Below are positions 41,305 through 50,480 of a DNA stretch of 64,000 nucleotides, one piece after another. The notes below the pieces were generated by a model that saw nothing but the letters and a program-made list of their open reading frames with translations, had not been told where the DNA came from and searched no databases. The stretch lies in the NCBI GenBank assembly GCA_900469955.1, contig UBYX01000020.1:62001-126000 (forward strand). Reading direction: 5' to 3'. Each line of letters opens with the position of its first letter. Within the stretch, counting starts at the first letter, position 1. The stretch is from Hyphomicrobiales bacterium. GTDB lineage: Bacteria; Pseudomonadota; Alphaproteobacteria; Rhizobiales; Rhizobiaceae. The translations under genes and the position numbers were made by a program.

Positions 41305-43413
41305 ATGTCCGATTCCGCAATGCATCACCCGATGACGCCGCAGAGCGCCGAAGAACCCATCGAGGGCTTGCCGGCGGGCTGGGGGGAAGGCATCGGCGCT
41401 AAGATCACCTTCGGGATCGCGCTTGCCTTTTCCGCCTTCCAGCTGATCACCGCCGCCTATGCGATCCTACCGAGCCAGGTCATCCGCGCGATGCATGTGG
41501 CCTTTCTTCTGTTGCTCGGTTTCGGCCTGCTTGCGCAGCTTCGCGCCAAGACGACAGTCGGCAGGAGCTGGTTCTGGCTGCTCGGTATCTTGGGATTTGC
41601 GACCGGCATCTACAACTGGGTGGAATATGCGCCGCTCCTACAGCGCAGCGGTTTTCTGACGACCACCGACCTCGTGGTGGGCACCGTGCTGATCGTCGTC
41701 GTCTTCGAAGGCGCCCGCCAGCTCATGGGTCTGCCGCTGACGATCATGTGCGGCGTCTTCCTCGCCTACTGCTTCCTGGGGCAGTATGCGCCAGGCGCAC
41801 TGCAGACGCGCGGCTATTTCTTCGACCAGATCATCGACTATTTCGCCTATGGCACGGAAGGGATCTACGGCACGCCCGTCTACGTCTCGGCCGCGTACAT
41901 CTTCATCTTCGTGGTGTTTGCCGCGTTCCTCGAGCGGGCTGGCATGATCGCGCTCTTCAACGACGTGGCGCTCGGGCTCGTCGGCGGCTGGCGCGGCGGC
42001 CCGGCTCAGGTCTGCGTGCTCTCCTCGGCGTTGATGGGAACGATCTCGGGCTCCGGCGTTGCAAATGTCGTCGCCTCCGGCCAGTTCACCATTCCGCTGA
42101 TGAAGCGCTTCGGATTCAGGCCGGCCTTTGCCGGCGGCGTCGAAGCCACATCTTCCATGGGGGGGCAGATCATGCCGCCGGTGATGGGGGCGGTCGCCTT
42201 CATCATGGCCGAGACGCTGAACATCCCCTATGCGGAAGTGGTGAAGGCCGCGATCATTCCTGCGATCCTCTATTTCGGCGCCTGCTTCTGGCAGGTGCAT
42301 CTGGAGGCGGGCAAGGCGGGACTACGCGGCATGGACGAAAGCGAGCTGCCAAGCGCTTGGGGCGCGATCAAGCAGCATTGGCCGCTGATCCTGCCGCTCG
42401 CCGCCCTCGTCTATCTCCTGTTTGCCGGATATACGCCGATCTTCGCCGGCACCATGGGTCTTGCGCTCACCATCGTTCTCATCCTGGCGACGCCGATTGC
42501 GGCTCTGATCGGCCCGACCGCCTTCCGCATCGTCTTCTGGCTGGCGGTCGGCATCGCTTCTGCCAGCTTTTTCGAATTCGGCGTCACCTTCCTCGCGGGC
42601 CTGCTCGTACTGCTGATCGCCGCCTGTCTTTTCTTCAAGGGCGGTCGCGAGACGCTGATGATCTGTGTCGATTCGCTCGCGGAAGGCGCCAAGAACGCGC
42701 TGCCGGTCGGTATTGCCTGCGCCATCGTCGGCATCGTCATCGGTACGCTGACGCTCACCGGAATTGCCTCGACGCTGATCGGAGCTATCATCGAGATCGG
42801 CAAGGACAACCTGTTCATCTCGCTCATCCTGACGATGATCACCTGCCTTATCCTCGGCATGGGTATCCCGACCATCCCGAACTACATCATCACCTCCTCT
42901 CTTGCCGGCCCGGCGCTGCTCGAACTCGGTGTGCCGCTGATCGTCAGCCACATGTTCGTCTTCTATTTCGGCATCATGGCGGACCTGACCCCGCCGGTGG
43001 CGCTTGCCGCCTTCGCAGCGGCGCCGATCGCCAAGGTCTCCGGCCAGAAGATCGGTTGGGCGGCCACCAAGCTCGCGATTGCCGGTTACGTCGTGCCCTT
43101 CATGGCGGTCTATACCCCAGCCTTGATGCTGCAGGATCCCGGTCCGCTTTCCGCTTATGTCGGATATTGGGGCGAAGTCGCTTACGTCTTCGCCAAGGCC
43201 TGCGTCGGCATCGTACTCTGGGGCGCCTGCGTCGTCGGGTTCCTCTTTGCGCGGCTGGCGATCTGGGAACGGGTGCTCGCCTTCCTCGCCGGTGTGCTGC
43301 TGGTGCTGGCGCTGCCATGGACCGACGAGATCGGCTGGGCGATCACCGTTCTCTGGATAGGCTGGCATTGGTGGCGCACCCGCAATGCCCCTGCCGCACC
43401 AGCGCTGACATGA
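41305..43413 (+). CDS. TRAP transporter permease, 4TM/12TM fusion (DctQM-type)
   Basis: A 702-residue permease in which the small (4 TM) and large (12 TM) TRAP membrane subunits are fused, as is normal for TAXI systems. About 17-18 hydrophobic segments are visible. The DctM-type signature is around GLVGGWRGGPAQVCVLSSALMGTISGSGVANVVASGQFTIPLMKRFGF, with SSALMGTISGSGVANVVASG as its core. GGVEATSSMGGQIMPPVMGA is the second ion-site loop, and GMGIPTIPNYI the third. Transport would be Na+ or H+ driven. The DUF1850 gene overlaps its end by 4 nt. Confidence 0.95.
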   Translation: MSDSAMHHPMTPQSAEEPIEGLPAGWGEGIGAKITFGIALAFSAFQLITAAYAILPSQVIRAMHVAFLLLLGFGLLAQLRAKTTVGRSWFWLLGILGFATGIYNWVEYAPLLQRSGFLTTTDLVVGTVLIVVVFEGARQLMGLPLTIMCGVFLAYCFLGQYAPGALQTRGYFFDQIIDYFAYGTEGIYGTPVYVSAAYIFIFVVFAAFLERAGMIALFNDVALGLVGGWRGGPAQVCVLSSALMGTISGSGVANVVASGQFTIPLMKRFGFRPAFAGGVEATSSMGGQIMPPVMGAVAFIMAETLNIPYAEVVKAAIIPAILYFGACFWQVHLEAGKAGLRGMDESELPSAWGAIKQHWPLILPLAALVYLLFAGYTPIFAGTMGLALTIVLILATPIAALIGPTAFRIVFWLAVGIASASFFEFGVTFLAGLLVLLIAACLFFKGGRETLMICVDSLAEGAKNALPVGIACAIVGIVIGTLTLTGIASTLIGAIIEIGKDNLFISLILTMITCLILGMGIPTIPNYIITSSLAGPALLELGVPLIVSHMFVFYFGIMADLTPPVALAAFAAAPIAKVSGQKIGWAATKLAIAGYVVPFMAVYTPALMLQDPGPLSAYVGYWGEVAYVFAKACVGIVLWGACVVGFLFARLAIWERVLAFLAGVLLVLALPWTDEIGWAITVLWIGWHWWRTRNAPAAPALT

Positions 43414-43769
43414 GCCTCTGCATCATTGCGGCGAGCAAGACGATTACCCTTGCCGTCTCGCTTTTCACGCTGTCGTGGAGCCACTCCGTGCAGAAGACGG
43501 AATGGCGGGAAACCTGGGCAGTGACGCCGAAGGGACTGGAAATTCGCGAAGCTGCCGTCAAAGGTTCCGGTGCCGGGATGGAACCGGGACCGGACGCCAG
43601 ATTGCGGGATGGTTGGTGGGTGTGGCATCCGCCACTGCCGCCGCAGCCGCGTCTTTCGCTCGCCGCATCCGGCGCGACGAACGGCGGATGGTTGCTCTGC
43701 CACGAGGGCGGCTGTCTCACGATCGGCAAGGTCTCTGGAGATGCGGCGGTTCTTTCGCCCTGTCCGTGA
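43410..43769 (+). CDS. DUF1850 domain-containing protein (TAXI-TRAP partner)
   Basis: A 119-residue protein starting at ATG 43410; the start overlaps the permease stop as ATGA. It has an N-terminal hydrophobic segment (LCIIAASKTITLAVSLFTLS) and a core with HSVQKTEWRETWAVTPKG, then LEIREAAVKGSGAGMEPG. These follow the DUF1850 pattern: substrate-like S.EK..W.E.W.V....L.L.E..V.GSGAGMEP. A WHPPLPPQPRLSLAASG stretch and two cysteines follow. DUF1850 genes are consistently found beside TAXI-TRAP permeases, so a subunit or accessory role is likely but not established. Confidence 0.85.
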   Translation: MSLCIIAASKTITLAVSLFTLSWSHSVQKTEWRETWAVTPKGLEIREAAVKGSGAGMEPGPDARLRDGWWVWHPPLPPQPRLSLAASGATNGGWLLCHEGGCLTIGKVSGDAAVLSPCP

Positions 43770-43918
43770 GCAGCGCGTCTGAAGGCGCTCTGAAAAGAAC
43801 CAGTTCCATAAAGGTTTAGCCTCGCACTTGAACCTCTTTTTACCTGATGGCGCTATCAACGGCCCTACGAACACGCTGAGGACGCGCTGGCTGCCCATGA
43901 CGGGTTGCGGCCGATCGG

Positions 43919-45061
43919 ATGCCGGCCGAACGCGCGAGAAACTGGATGGGTTACACACGTCCGCTGACAGTCACCGATATTCCGGTCGTGGCCGATCTGT
44001 TCCAGCGCATATTCCGCCGGTCGGACAATGCCCCCTCACCCGATTTCATGGATTATCTCGGACAACTCTATATCGAGGATAACGCCTGCGCAGCGGACCT
44101 TCCCTCTCTCGTCCATGTTGCCGAGGGCGGGGAAATTTCCGGATTCGTGGGACGCCATGTTCTGCCCATGCAGCTCGGTGACCGACCGGTCAGAGCGGCG
44201 CTCCTGAGTTCCATCATGGTCGACGAGCGCTCCGGCGATCCGCTCGCGGGCGCAAAGATCCTCAAGGCGGCCTTGAACGGCCCGCAGGATTTCTCTTTCA
44301 GCGAAACCGCCAGCGAAGTCTCGATGCGGATGTGGAAACACCTAGGCGGAATCGCCCTGCCGTCCTACAGTCTCGACTGGATTCGCGTCATCCGGCCGGC
44401 CGCCTTCGCGCTGGAGAATGCCGGGAGCCGTTACCCGAGACTCAGCCTCTTCAAGCAGTTCGCATCCCGTACGGACAATCTCTTCCAGCGCCGCATGTCC
44501 CCCGACCGGCTGCGATGGCTCGGTGTTTCGGCGAAGCCGCTCACAAAGGGCGGGATTTCCATACGGGAAATCGACCAGGAGGCCTTTGCAGACCTTTTTG
44601 CAATGATGACGGAACGCTTTCTCCTGAGACCCGGCTGGTCTCACGAGGACATCTCGAGGGTAATTTCGAAGGCGCTGGAGAAACCCGAGTTCGGGCATCC
44701 GGCGTTTTGCGCAGTTCTCAACCGCATAGAGGAGCCTGTCGGAGGCTTCTTCTACCACTGGCGCCCCCAGATGACGGCGCGGATCGTTCAAATACTTGCC
44801 GCTCCACCGCATGAAGAGGCCGTGTTGGACGCGGCGATCGCGCATGCAGCGATGAAGGGCGCAAGCGCGGTGCGCGGGCGAACCCAGCCCTTTCTGATGG
44901 AGGCTATGCTGGGCAAGCGGATTGCATTCATCAACAGCGCATCTAGCGTGCTTCATTGTCGGGACCCTCACATCAGGCAGGCCATCCAGTCCGGCGACAG
45001 CTTCCTGAACGGATTGGCGGGCGAGCAGTGGAGCCGCCTCATCGGCGGGCGATTCGGCTGA
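43919..45061 (+). CDS. GNAT-like N-acyltransferase family protein
   Basis: A 380-residue protein that looks like two GNAT-type halves. The first (about 12-140) has LTVTDIPVVADLFQRIF and the beta-strand region VHVAEGGEISGFVGRHVLPM with SIMVDERSGDPLAGAKILK, a shape typical of acetyl-CoA binding. The second (about 205-370) repeats the pattern less clearly. Proteins of this kind occur next to polysaccharide genes in rhizobia, but no such genes are adjacent here. ATG 43919 has no clear Shine-Dalgarno; ATG 43946 (MGYTRPLTVTD) is an equally good start. Function unknown. Confidence 0.68.
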   Translation: MPAERARNWMGYTRPLTVTDIPVVADLFQRIFRRSDNAPSPDFMDYLGQLYIEDNACAADLPSLVHVAEGGEISGFVGRHVLPMQLGDRPVRAALLSSIMVDERSGDPLAGAKILKAALNGPQDFSFSETASEVSMRMWKHLGGIALPSYSLDWIRVIRPAAFALENAGSRYPRLSLFKQFASRTDNLFQRRMSPDRLRWLGVSAKPLTKGGISIREIDQEAFADLFAMMTERFLLRPGWSHEDISRVISKALEKPEFGHPAFCAVLNRIEEPVGGFFYHWRPQMTARIVQILAAPPHEEAVLDAAIAHAAMKGASAVRGRTQPFLMEAMLGKRIAFINSASSVLHCRDPHIRQAIQSGDSFLNGLAGEQWSRLIGGRFG

Positions 45062-45163
45062 ACCAGACCGTCGGATGACAAACACACTGTTTCTCCCGCT
45101 CCGGCTGTTCGAACACTCGATATCGGACTAGGTTCTCCGTCGAAATCGAGACGGAGATCAGCC

Positions 45164-46087
45164 ATGTCCTTCTTTCCCGGAACAGACCCTGTTGCGGGCG
45201 ATGCCTTTGCCTGCGACGCAATCGAGAACCTGATCATCCCGCGATCCAGCGATATTGGCGGGTTCGCTGTCAGACGCGCCCTGCCGACCCGGCAGCGGCG
45301 ACTTGGTGGACCGTTCATCTTCTTCGACCGGATGGGGCCTGCGCTGCTGCGCGCCGACGAGGCTCTGGACGTCAAGCCGCACCCGCATATCGGGCTTTCG
45401 ACCGTCACCTACCTCTTCGACGGCGAGATCAAGCACCGCGACAGCCTCGGCACCGAACTCGTCATCCGCCCCGGCGACATCAACCTGATGACCGCCGGCC
45501 GCGGCATCGTCCATTCGGAACGCACTCCGGAGAACCTGCGCGGCCATCCGCTCTCGGTGTCCGGCCTGCAGACCTGGCTGGCGCTGCCGGACGACAAGGA
45601 GGAGATCGACCCGGCCTTTGCCCATACCGACAAAGAAGCCATGCCCCTGATCGACGCGGACGGCGCCAAGGGCCGGGTGGTGATCGGTTCGTTCGAAGGG
45701 CTCGGCTCTCCGGTCTCGACTTTTACGGACACGCTCTATGTCGACCTGCGGCTGGAGGCCGGCCGACGCTTCCCCTTCGCCGCCGCGCACGAGGAAAGAG
45801 CCATCTACATCCTGTCCGGCGAACTTGTCGTCGCGGGCGACCGGTTCGCGGCCGATCAACTCCTCGTCTTCCGCCCCGGCGACCCGATCACTCTCGAAGG
45901 CGGCCTTCGGGGCTGTCACCTGATGTTGTTCGGCGGCGCCGCTCTCAATTCCAAACGCCATATCTGGTGGAACTTCGTTTCCTCCTCGAAGGAGCGAATT
46001 GAAAAGGCGAAAGAGGAATGGCGTAGCGGCCGTTTTGATATCGTGCCGGGTGACGAGGAGGAGTTTGTCCCCTTGCCGACGGGTTAA
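45164..46087 (+). CDS. Pirin family protein
   Basis: A 307-residue bicupin. The metal site in the N-terminal cupin is complete: VKPHPHIGLSTVTYLFDGE (two His) and LMTAGRGIVHSERTP (His and Glu). The second cupin has HEERAIYILSGELVVAGDRF. Bacterial pirins include quercetinases and regulators of metabolism; the role cannot be assigned. AGATCAGCC precedes the ATG. dxs begins 100 bp downstream, and a possible CTTGAA/CATCTT promoter (46115-46143) lies between. Confidence 0.93.
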   Translation: MSFFPGTDPVAGDAFACDAIENLIIPRSSDIGGFAVRRALPTRQRRLGGPFIFFDRMGPALLRADEALDVKPHPHIGLSTVTYLFDGEIKHRDSLGTELVIRPGDINLMTAGRGIVHSERTPENLRGHPLSVSGLQTWLALPDDKEEIDPAFAHTDKEAMPLIDADGAKGRVVIGSFEGLGSPVSTFTDTLYVDLRLEAGRRFPFAAAHEERAIYILSGELVVAGDRFAADQLLVFRPGDPITLEGGLRGCHLMLFGGAALNSKRHIWWNFVSSSKERIEKAKEEWRSGRFDIVPGDEEEFVPLPTG

Positions 46088-46187
46088 AATCGGTTAGAAC
46101 CGGGGTTTGAACAACTTGAAAAAGCCTGTTTTCTTCTCATCTTGTGGAAGGCAGACTTCCGGACAAGAGCAGAAAAGGCCAGCCCCT

Positions 46188-48107
46188 GTGACATCAACGC
46201 CCATCACGCCGTTGCTCGACAAGGTCAAGCTTCCCGCTGATCTTCGCGAGATCGATGACCGCGACCTGCCACAGCTTGCCCGTGAAGTGCGCGATGAGAT
46301 GATCGATGCGGTTTCGCGGACCGGAGGGCATCTCGGCGCGGGTCTCGGCGTCGTGGAGCTGACCATCGCGATCCACAAGGTGTTCAACACGCCGGACGAC
46401 CGGCTCATCTTCGACGTCGGCCACCAATGCTATCCGCACAAGATCCTGACCGGCCGGCGCGAGCGCATCCGGACGCTGCGCCAGGAAAACGGACTTTCAG
46501 GCTTCACGCGGCGCGCCGAAAGCGAATACGATCCGTTCGGAGCCGCCCATTCCTCCACCTCGATTTCCGCCGGTCTCGGCATGGCGGTGGCGGCCGATCT
46601 CTCAAAGTCGAAGCGCAACGTCATTTCGGTCATCGGCGACGGCGCGATGTCTGCGGGCATGGCCTATGAGGCTCTCAACAATGCCGGCGCACTGGATGCC
46701 CGGCTGATCGTCATCCTCAACGACAACGACATGTCGATCGCGCCGCCGACGGGCGCGATGAGCGCTTACCTGGCGCGGCTCGCCTCGGGCCGCACCTATA
46801 TGGGCTTCCGCGACCTCGGCAAGAAACTGACCGCCTATCTCGGAGGCCGTATCGACCGGGCGATCACCCGCGCCGTCGAGCATGCTCGCGGCTATGTCAC
46901 GGGCGGCACCATGTTCGAGGAGATGGGCTTCTACCATATCGGCCCGATCGACGGTCACTCCTTCGACCACCTCTTGCCGGTACTGCGCAACGTGCGTGAC
47001 AACGCCCGCGGTCCCGTCCTGATCCATGTCTGCACGCAGAAGGGCAAGGGCTATGCCCCGGCCGAAGCCGCCGCCGACAAGTATCATGGCGTCAACAAGT
47101 TCGATGTCATCACCGGAGCGCAGGCAAAATCGAAGCCGAATGCGCCGAGCTATACGAGCGTCTTCGGCGAGGCACTGGTGCAGGAAGCCGGGTTCGATGA
47201 CAAAATCGTCGGCATCACCGCCGCCATGCCGAACGGCACGGGCATCGACAAATTTGCGGAAGCCTTTCCCTCGCGTACCTTCGATGTCGGGATCGCCGAG
47301 CAGCATGCGGTGACGTTTGCGGCCGGGCTTGCGGCGGAAGGTTACAGGCCGTTCTGTGCCCTTTATTCGACCTTCCTGCAGCGTGGCTACGATCAGGTCG
47401 TGCATGATGTGGCGATCCAGGGCCTTCCGGTCCGCTTCCCGATCGACCGTGCCGGCTTCGTCGGCGCCGACGGGCCGACCCATGCGGGCTCCTTCGACAC
47501 CACTTTCCTCGCCACCCTGCCCGGCATGGTGGTGATGGCCGCCGCCGACGAGGCGGAACTGAAACACATGGTGCGCACTGCCGCAGCTTACGATCAGGGC
47601 CCGATCTCGTTCCGCTATCCGCGCGGCGAAGGCGTCGGCGTAGAACTGCCGGAGCGCGGTCAGATCCTCGAAATCGGCAAGGGCCGTGTGGTGAAGCAAG
47701 GCTCGAAGGTGGCCATCCTTTCCTTCGGCACGCGGCTCAAGGACTGTCTGCTTGCGGCAGAAGACCTTGACGCAGCAGGCCTTTCGACAACCGTCGCCGA
47801 TGCCCGTTTCGCCAAGCCGCTCGACCAAGACCTGATCCGTCAGCTCGCCCGCCATCACGAGGTGCTGATCACCATCGAAGAGGGTGCCGTTGGCGGCTTC
47901 GGCAGTCACGTGCTGCAGTTCCTCTCCTCGGAAGGCCTGCTCGACAACGGCCTGAAGATCCGCTCCATGGTCCTGCCGGATATCTGGATGGAACAGGCGA
48001 GCCCGGACGCCATGTACGCCAAGGCCGGTCTTGACCGCGCCGGCATCGTCTCCACCGGTTTCAGCGCGCTGGGACAGACCAGGATAGGCGTTGGCTTCGC
48101 TGGCTGA
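46188..48107 (+). CDS. dxs: 1-deoxy-D-xylulose-5-phosphate synthase
   Basis: TPP-dependent first enzyme of the MEP isoprenoid pathway (pyruvate plus glyceraldehyde 3-phosphate). The start is GTG at 46188 ([20 protein letters not shown]), giving 639 residues, the family length; a TTG at 46107 would add a non-homologous stretch. The catalytic His region [15 protein letters not shown], the TPP motif [18 protein letters not shown] (GDG at 150-152) with LNDNDMSI, and the pyrimidine domain [18 protein letters not shown] are all present. An AAAAGG lies upstream. It is convergent with the YceI gene, 6 bp away. Confidence 0.97.
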   Translation: MTSTPITPLLDKVKLPADLREIDDRDLPQLAREVRDEMIDAVSRTGGHLGAGLGVVELTIAIHKVFNTPDDRLIFDVGHQCYPHKILTGRRERIRTLRQENGLSGFTRRAESEYDPFGAAHSSTSISAGLGMAVAADLSKSKRNVISVIGDGAMSAGMAYEALNNAGALDARLIVILNDNDMSIAPPTGAMSAYLARLASGRTYMGFRDLGKKLTAYLGGRIDRAITRAVEHARGYVTGGTMFEEMGFYHIGPIDGHSFDHLLPVLRNVRDNARGPVLIHVCTQKGKGYAPAEAAADKYHGVNKFDVITGAQAKSKPNAPSYTSVFGEALVQEAGFDDKIVGITAAMPNGTGIDKFAEAFPSRTFDVGIAEQHAVTFAAGLAAEGYRPFCALYSTFLQRGYDQVVHDVAIQGLPVRFPIDRAGFVGADGPTHAGSFDTTFLATLPGMVVMAAADEAELKHMVRTAAAYDQGPISFRYPRGEGVGVELPERGQILEIGKGRVVKQGSKVAILSFGTRLKDCLLAAEDLDAAGLSTTVADARFAKPLDQDLIRQLARHHEVLITIEEGAVGGFGSHVLQFLSSEGLLDNGLKIRSMVLPDIWMEQASPDAMYAKAGLDRAGIVSTGFSALGQTRIGVGFAG

Positions 48108-48113
48108 GGCTTC

Positions 48114-48695
48114 TCAGCCACGCCGCCCTTCGATCGTCATGTCGAACTGCACGACATTGGAATAGATCGGCGTTCCGACATCCATCGCATAGCGCGACCG
48201 GAAAATCCTGCCGCTGACGTTGAATGCGATCCTCCGTCCGCTCCAGGCGGTGAGCTTCACGTCGAAGCTCTCGGACGCGCTGCGTCCCTTTGCGGTCAAT
48301 GTTCCGGTAATACGAGCGCTGTCCTGACCGGTCTGCTCCACCCGATCCGAGCGGAAAGAGATCGTATCGAAGTGACTGGAATCGAAAACCGCGCCTGACC
48401 GGAGAAACGCATCGACGCGGTCCTGACCGGTGCTGACGCTTTCCGGCTTGAGATCGAAGTTGACCGTCGAATGGGCCAGATCCCCGGCCCTCAGGTTGAA
48501 GGTGCCGGAAAACTTGCCGAACCTGCCGCTGATCCCCCCGCCTCCCACCTGATCGACACGGAATGCGATGACCGAACCTGAGGAAATGGCATAGCGCCCT
48601 GCCGCTTCGGCGAGACTTGGAAGCTCGGCCGATCGTGCGGCTGGCGTCAGGGATGCAGTAAACATCAGGCATACAAGAAAGGCGTGCCGGATCAT
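48114..48695 (-). CDS. YceI family periplasmic protein
   Basis: A 193-residue exported lipocalin-like protein that binds isoprenoid lipids in characterised relatives. It has a signal peptide (MIRHAFLVCLMFTASLTPAARSAE). The YceI barrel then follows (YAISSGSVIAFRVDQVGGGG, FNLRAGDLAHSTVNFDLKPE, SFDVKLTAWSGRRIAFN). The start overlaps the cytochrome b561 stop by 4 nt (ATGA). The pairing of YceI with a b561 cytochrome is common and points to a shared role at the inner membrane. Confidence 0.93.
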   Translation of the reverse strand: MIRHAFLVCLMFTASLTPAARSAELPSLAEAAGRYAISSGSVIAFRVDQVGGGGISGRFGKFSGTFNLRAGDLAHSTVNFDLKPESVSTGQDRVDAFLRSGAVFDSSHFDTISFRSDRVEQTGQDSARITGTLTAKGRSASESFDVKLTAWSGRRIAFNVSGRIFRSRYAMDVGTPIYSNVVQFDMTIEGRRG

Positions 48696-49282
48696 GATGT
48701 CGGCTCCTTGGCTGATGGCTCGATCAATCGGCGTTCTTTGTTCAGCATGCGGGTCAGGACGTCATCGCGTCGCCAGTAGTGGTGATAGAGCGATGCGCTC
48801 GAATGCAGGAATACCAGCGCCAGCGTGGAATAGGCGAGCACGGCATGAGCGGTCGCCCACCAGGTCTCTGCTGCATAGGATTTCGGTACCGGCAGATGCG
48901 GAACGACGATCAGGTTGAAGGCAAAGGTCGGGATCTCCAGCGGGGAGACCGAAGCGATCATCCAGCCGGCCAGCGGGACCAGGATCGAAAGGGCGAGGAG
49001 AATACCGTGCGTGGTCTTAGCCAGCAGATGCTCAAGCGGCTTCATGCCGCCAACAGGCTCTACGCGCACCCGGATCACCGAGTGAACGAACCTTGCCATT
49101 GCAAACAGCAGCGCCAGCATGCCCAGCGACTTGTGCCACTGGAAAAGCGAGAATTGCAGGACCGGGTCGATCGAGGGCCTGGTCATGACGAAGCCAAGGA
49201 TGATCAGGCCAAGAATGAGGGCGGCGATCAACCAGTGCAGGATGATCGTCAGGAGGTCAAAACGATGGACAGGACGGCGCAT
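48692..49282 (-). CDS. Cytochrome b561 family membrane protein
   Basis: A 196-residue diheme cytochrome b with four membrane helices. Candidate heme-ligand histidines are in HRFDLLTIILHWLIAALIL, LFQWHKSLGMLALLFAMARF and TAHAVLAYSTLALVFLHSSASLYHH. The loop after helix 2 (HSVIRVRVEPVGGMK) is typical. It would move electrons between the quinone pool and periplasmic partners. It overlaps the YceI gene by 4 nt. The Shine-Dalgarno is weak. Confidence 0.93.
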   Translation of the reverse strand: MRRPVHRFDLLTIILHWLIAALILGLIILGFVMTRPSIDPVLQFSLFQWHKSLGMLALLFAMARFVHSVIRVRVEPVGGMKPLEHLLAKTTHGILLALSILVPLAGWMIASVSPLEIPTFAFNLIVVPHLPVPKSYAAETWWATAHAVLAYSTLALVFLHSSASLYHHYWRRDDVLTRMLNKERRLIEPSAKEPTS

Positions 49283-49373
49283 GACTGGCTTCCAGCAGTC
49301 TCCACGCGCCGATCATGCTCTTCGTGAGACACTCCGGCAAGTCGCCAATGCCTCACGCCCGCTCATCAAAACT

Positions 49374-50369
49374 TTACTGATCCGCCGCGGTCAGAAACAG
49401 GATGTGGAGATCCTTCTCCGGGTAGAAGTCGGTCGCTGTCATCTCGAAAGTCGTGGGCCCGACCTTCTTCACGCCATTGCCGCAGAAGCTGACGTAGTCC
49501 TGAGGGCGACCCTTGTCGACCGTCAGCTTGAACTTGCCGATCGGCCCGTTCCAGTTGGCTCCGGTGGTGAGGATGTACGACACCCATTGTTCCGTGTAGT
49601 GCGGCCCGGACTTGCCGGCGGCCGCTTCAAGCTTGGCGGCAGTCTTCATGAAGCCTGCATCGAGGCAATAGCGATCGGCATAGGTATCGTGGTTGAAGCC
49701 CGGCTTGCCGTCCTCGATGAAGCTCATGGCAACCGTGCCGCCGACGCTCGGCTTGTAGCGGTGGCTGACGCGAACCGGTTTTCCAGCGGGAAACGTGGTT
49801 TTCCACCAGTAGACAGAACGGAGCGTCCAGACCGGCCGCAAATCCTCCTGCCAGCCCTTTCCGGCATCATAGCGATCGACATAGACCAAGCCTTCCGAAA
49901 TCCAGCGCTTCTTGACGTCCTCGGGCAGGTTCTTGATCGCATCACCCGTCTTTTCGCTATAGGGCAGAAGCGGAACTTGCTGAGCCAGCAGTTCCTCGGT
50001 GCGATCGATGCCCATCGCGAGCACCCGCTGCTGCAGTTGCGGGGTGATCTGCCTGCCATCCTGAACGACTGAAAACCCTAGGAAGTTGTCGCTCTCGGGA
50101 TCGCCGTAGGCAATATCGCTTTGCGAACCGCCCACGACATCCGGCATGGGAAAGGCAATGATGCTTTCGAAATCGCTCTTGCCGCTATTCCTGAAGACAT
50201 AGTCCACCAAAACCTCTTCCTGGGAAATGTAGAGATTTTCCTCTTCCATCGTCACTTCGGACGTCTGGGAATAGATGAGCCCGCCGGTCGTCAGTTCGGC
50301 GGTGGTGTCATTGGCAAATACCGGATTGGAGGCAAGCAAAAGCCCGCCCAATAACAAGGTCCACCGCAT
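49374..50369 (-). CDS. DUF4424 domain-containing exported protein
   Basis: A 331-residue secreted protein with a signal peptide (MRWTLLLGGLLLASNPVFAND). The body matches DUF4424: TTGGLIYSQTSEVTMEEENL, FRNSGKSDFESIIAFPMPDV, VRVSHRYKPSVGGTVA and the C-terminal LKLTVDKGRP-type segment FKLTVDKGRPQDYVSFCGNG. No molecular function is known for the family. It stands between the cytochrome b561 gene and a chemoreceptor, all on the minus strand. A strong terminator separates it from the chemoreceptor gene upstream. Confidence 0.88.
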   Translation of the reverse strand: MRWTLLLGGLLLASNPVFANDTTAELTTGGLIYSQTSEVTMEEENLYISQEEVLVDYVFRNSGKSDFESIIAFPMPDVVGGSQSDIAYGDPESDNFLGFSVVQDGRQITPQLQQRVLAMGIDRTEELLAQQVPLLPYSEKTGDAIKNLPEDVKKRWISEGLVYVDRYDAGKGWQEDLRPVWTLRSVYWWKTTFPAGKPVRVSHRYKPSVGGTVAMSFIEDGKPGFNHDTYADRYCLDAGFMKTAAKLEAAAGKSGPHYTEQWVSYILTTGANWNGPIGKFKLTVDKGRPQDYVSFCGNGVKKVGPTTFEMTATDFYPEKDLHILFLTAADQ

Positions 50370-50413
50370 TTTCGTCCCTCCAGCCTGATTGGGCCGGACG
50401 ATAGACTGGAACC

Positions 50414-50456
50414 TTGAAACAGAAAAGGCAGGCCGGAACTCATTCCGGCCTGCCTT
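50414..50456 (-). terminator. Strong intrinsic terminator of the first chemoreceptor gene
   Basis: AAGGCAGGCCGGAA (50425-50438) and TTCCGGCCTGCCTT (50443-50456) form a perfect 14-bp stem with a 4-nt loop. On the minus strand it is followed by CTGTTT after the stem's TTTT. It lies 24 bp after the stop of the chemoreceptor gene. Confidence 0.9.
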
Positions 50457-50480
50457 GGCAATATCATTCAGCCGACTGGA

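Noticed and set aside
42322..43368. 348-codon minus-strand frame opposite the TRAP permease
   Set aside because: Asp/Arg/Gly-rich shadow of hydrophobic codons of the permease; no recognisable domain.
41748..43769. 673-codon frame overlapping the TRAP permease
   Set aside because: Only its last 119 codons (from 43410) are a real gene, the DUF1850 protein; the rest is a shadow of the permease.
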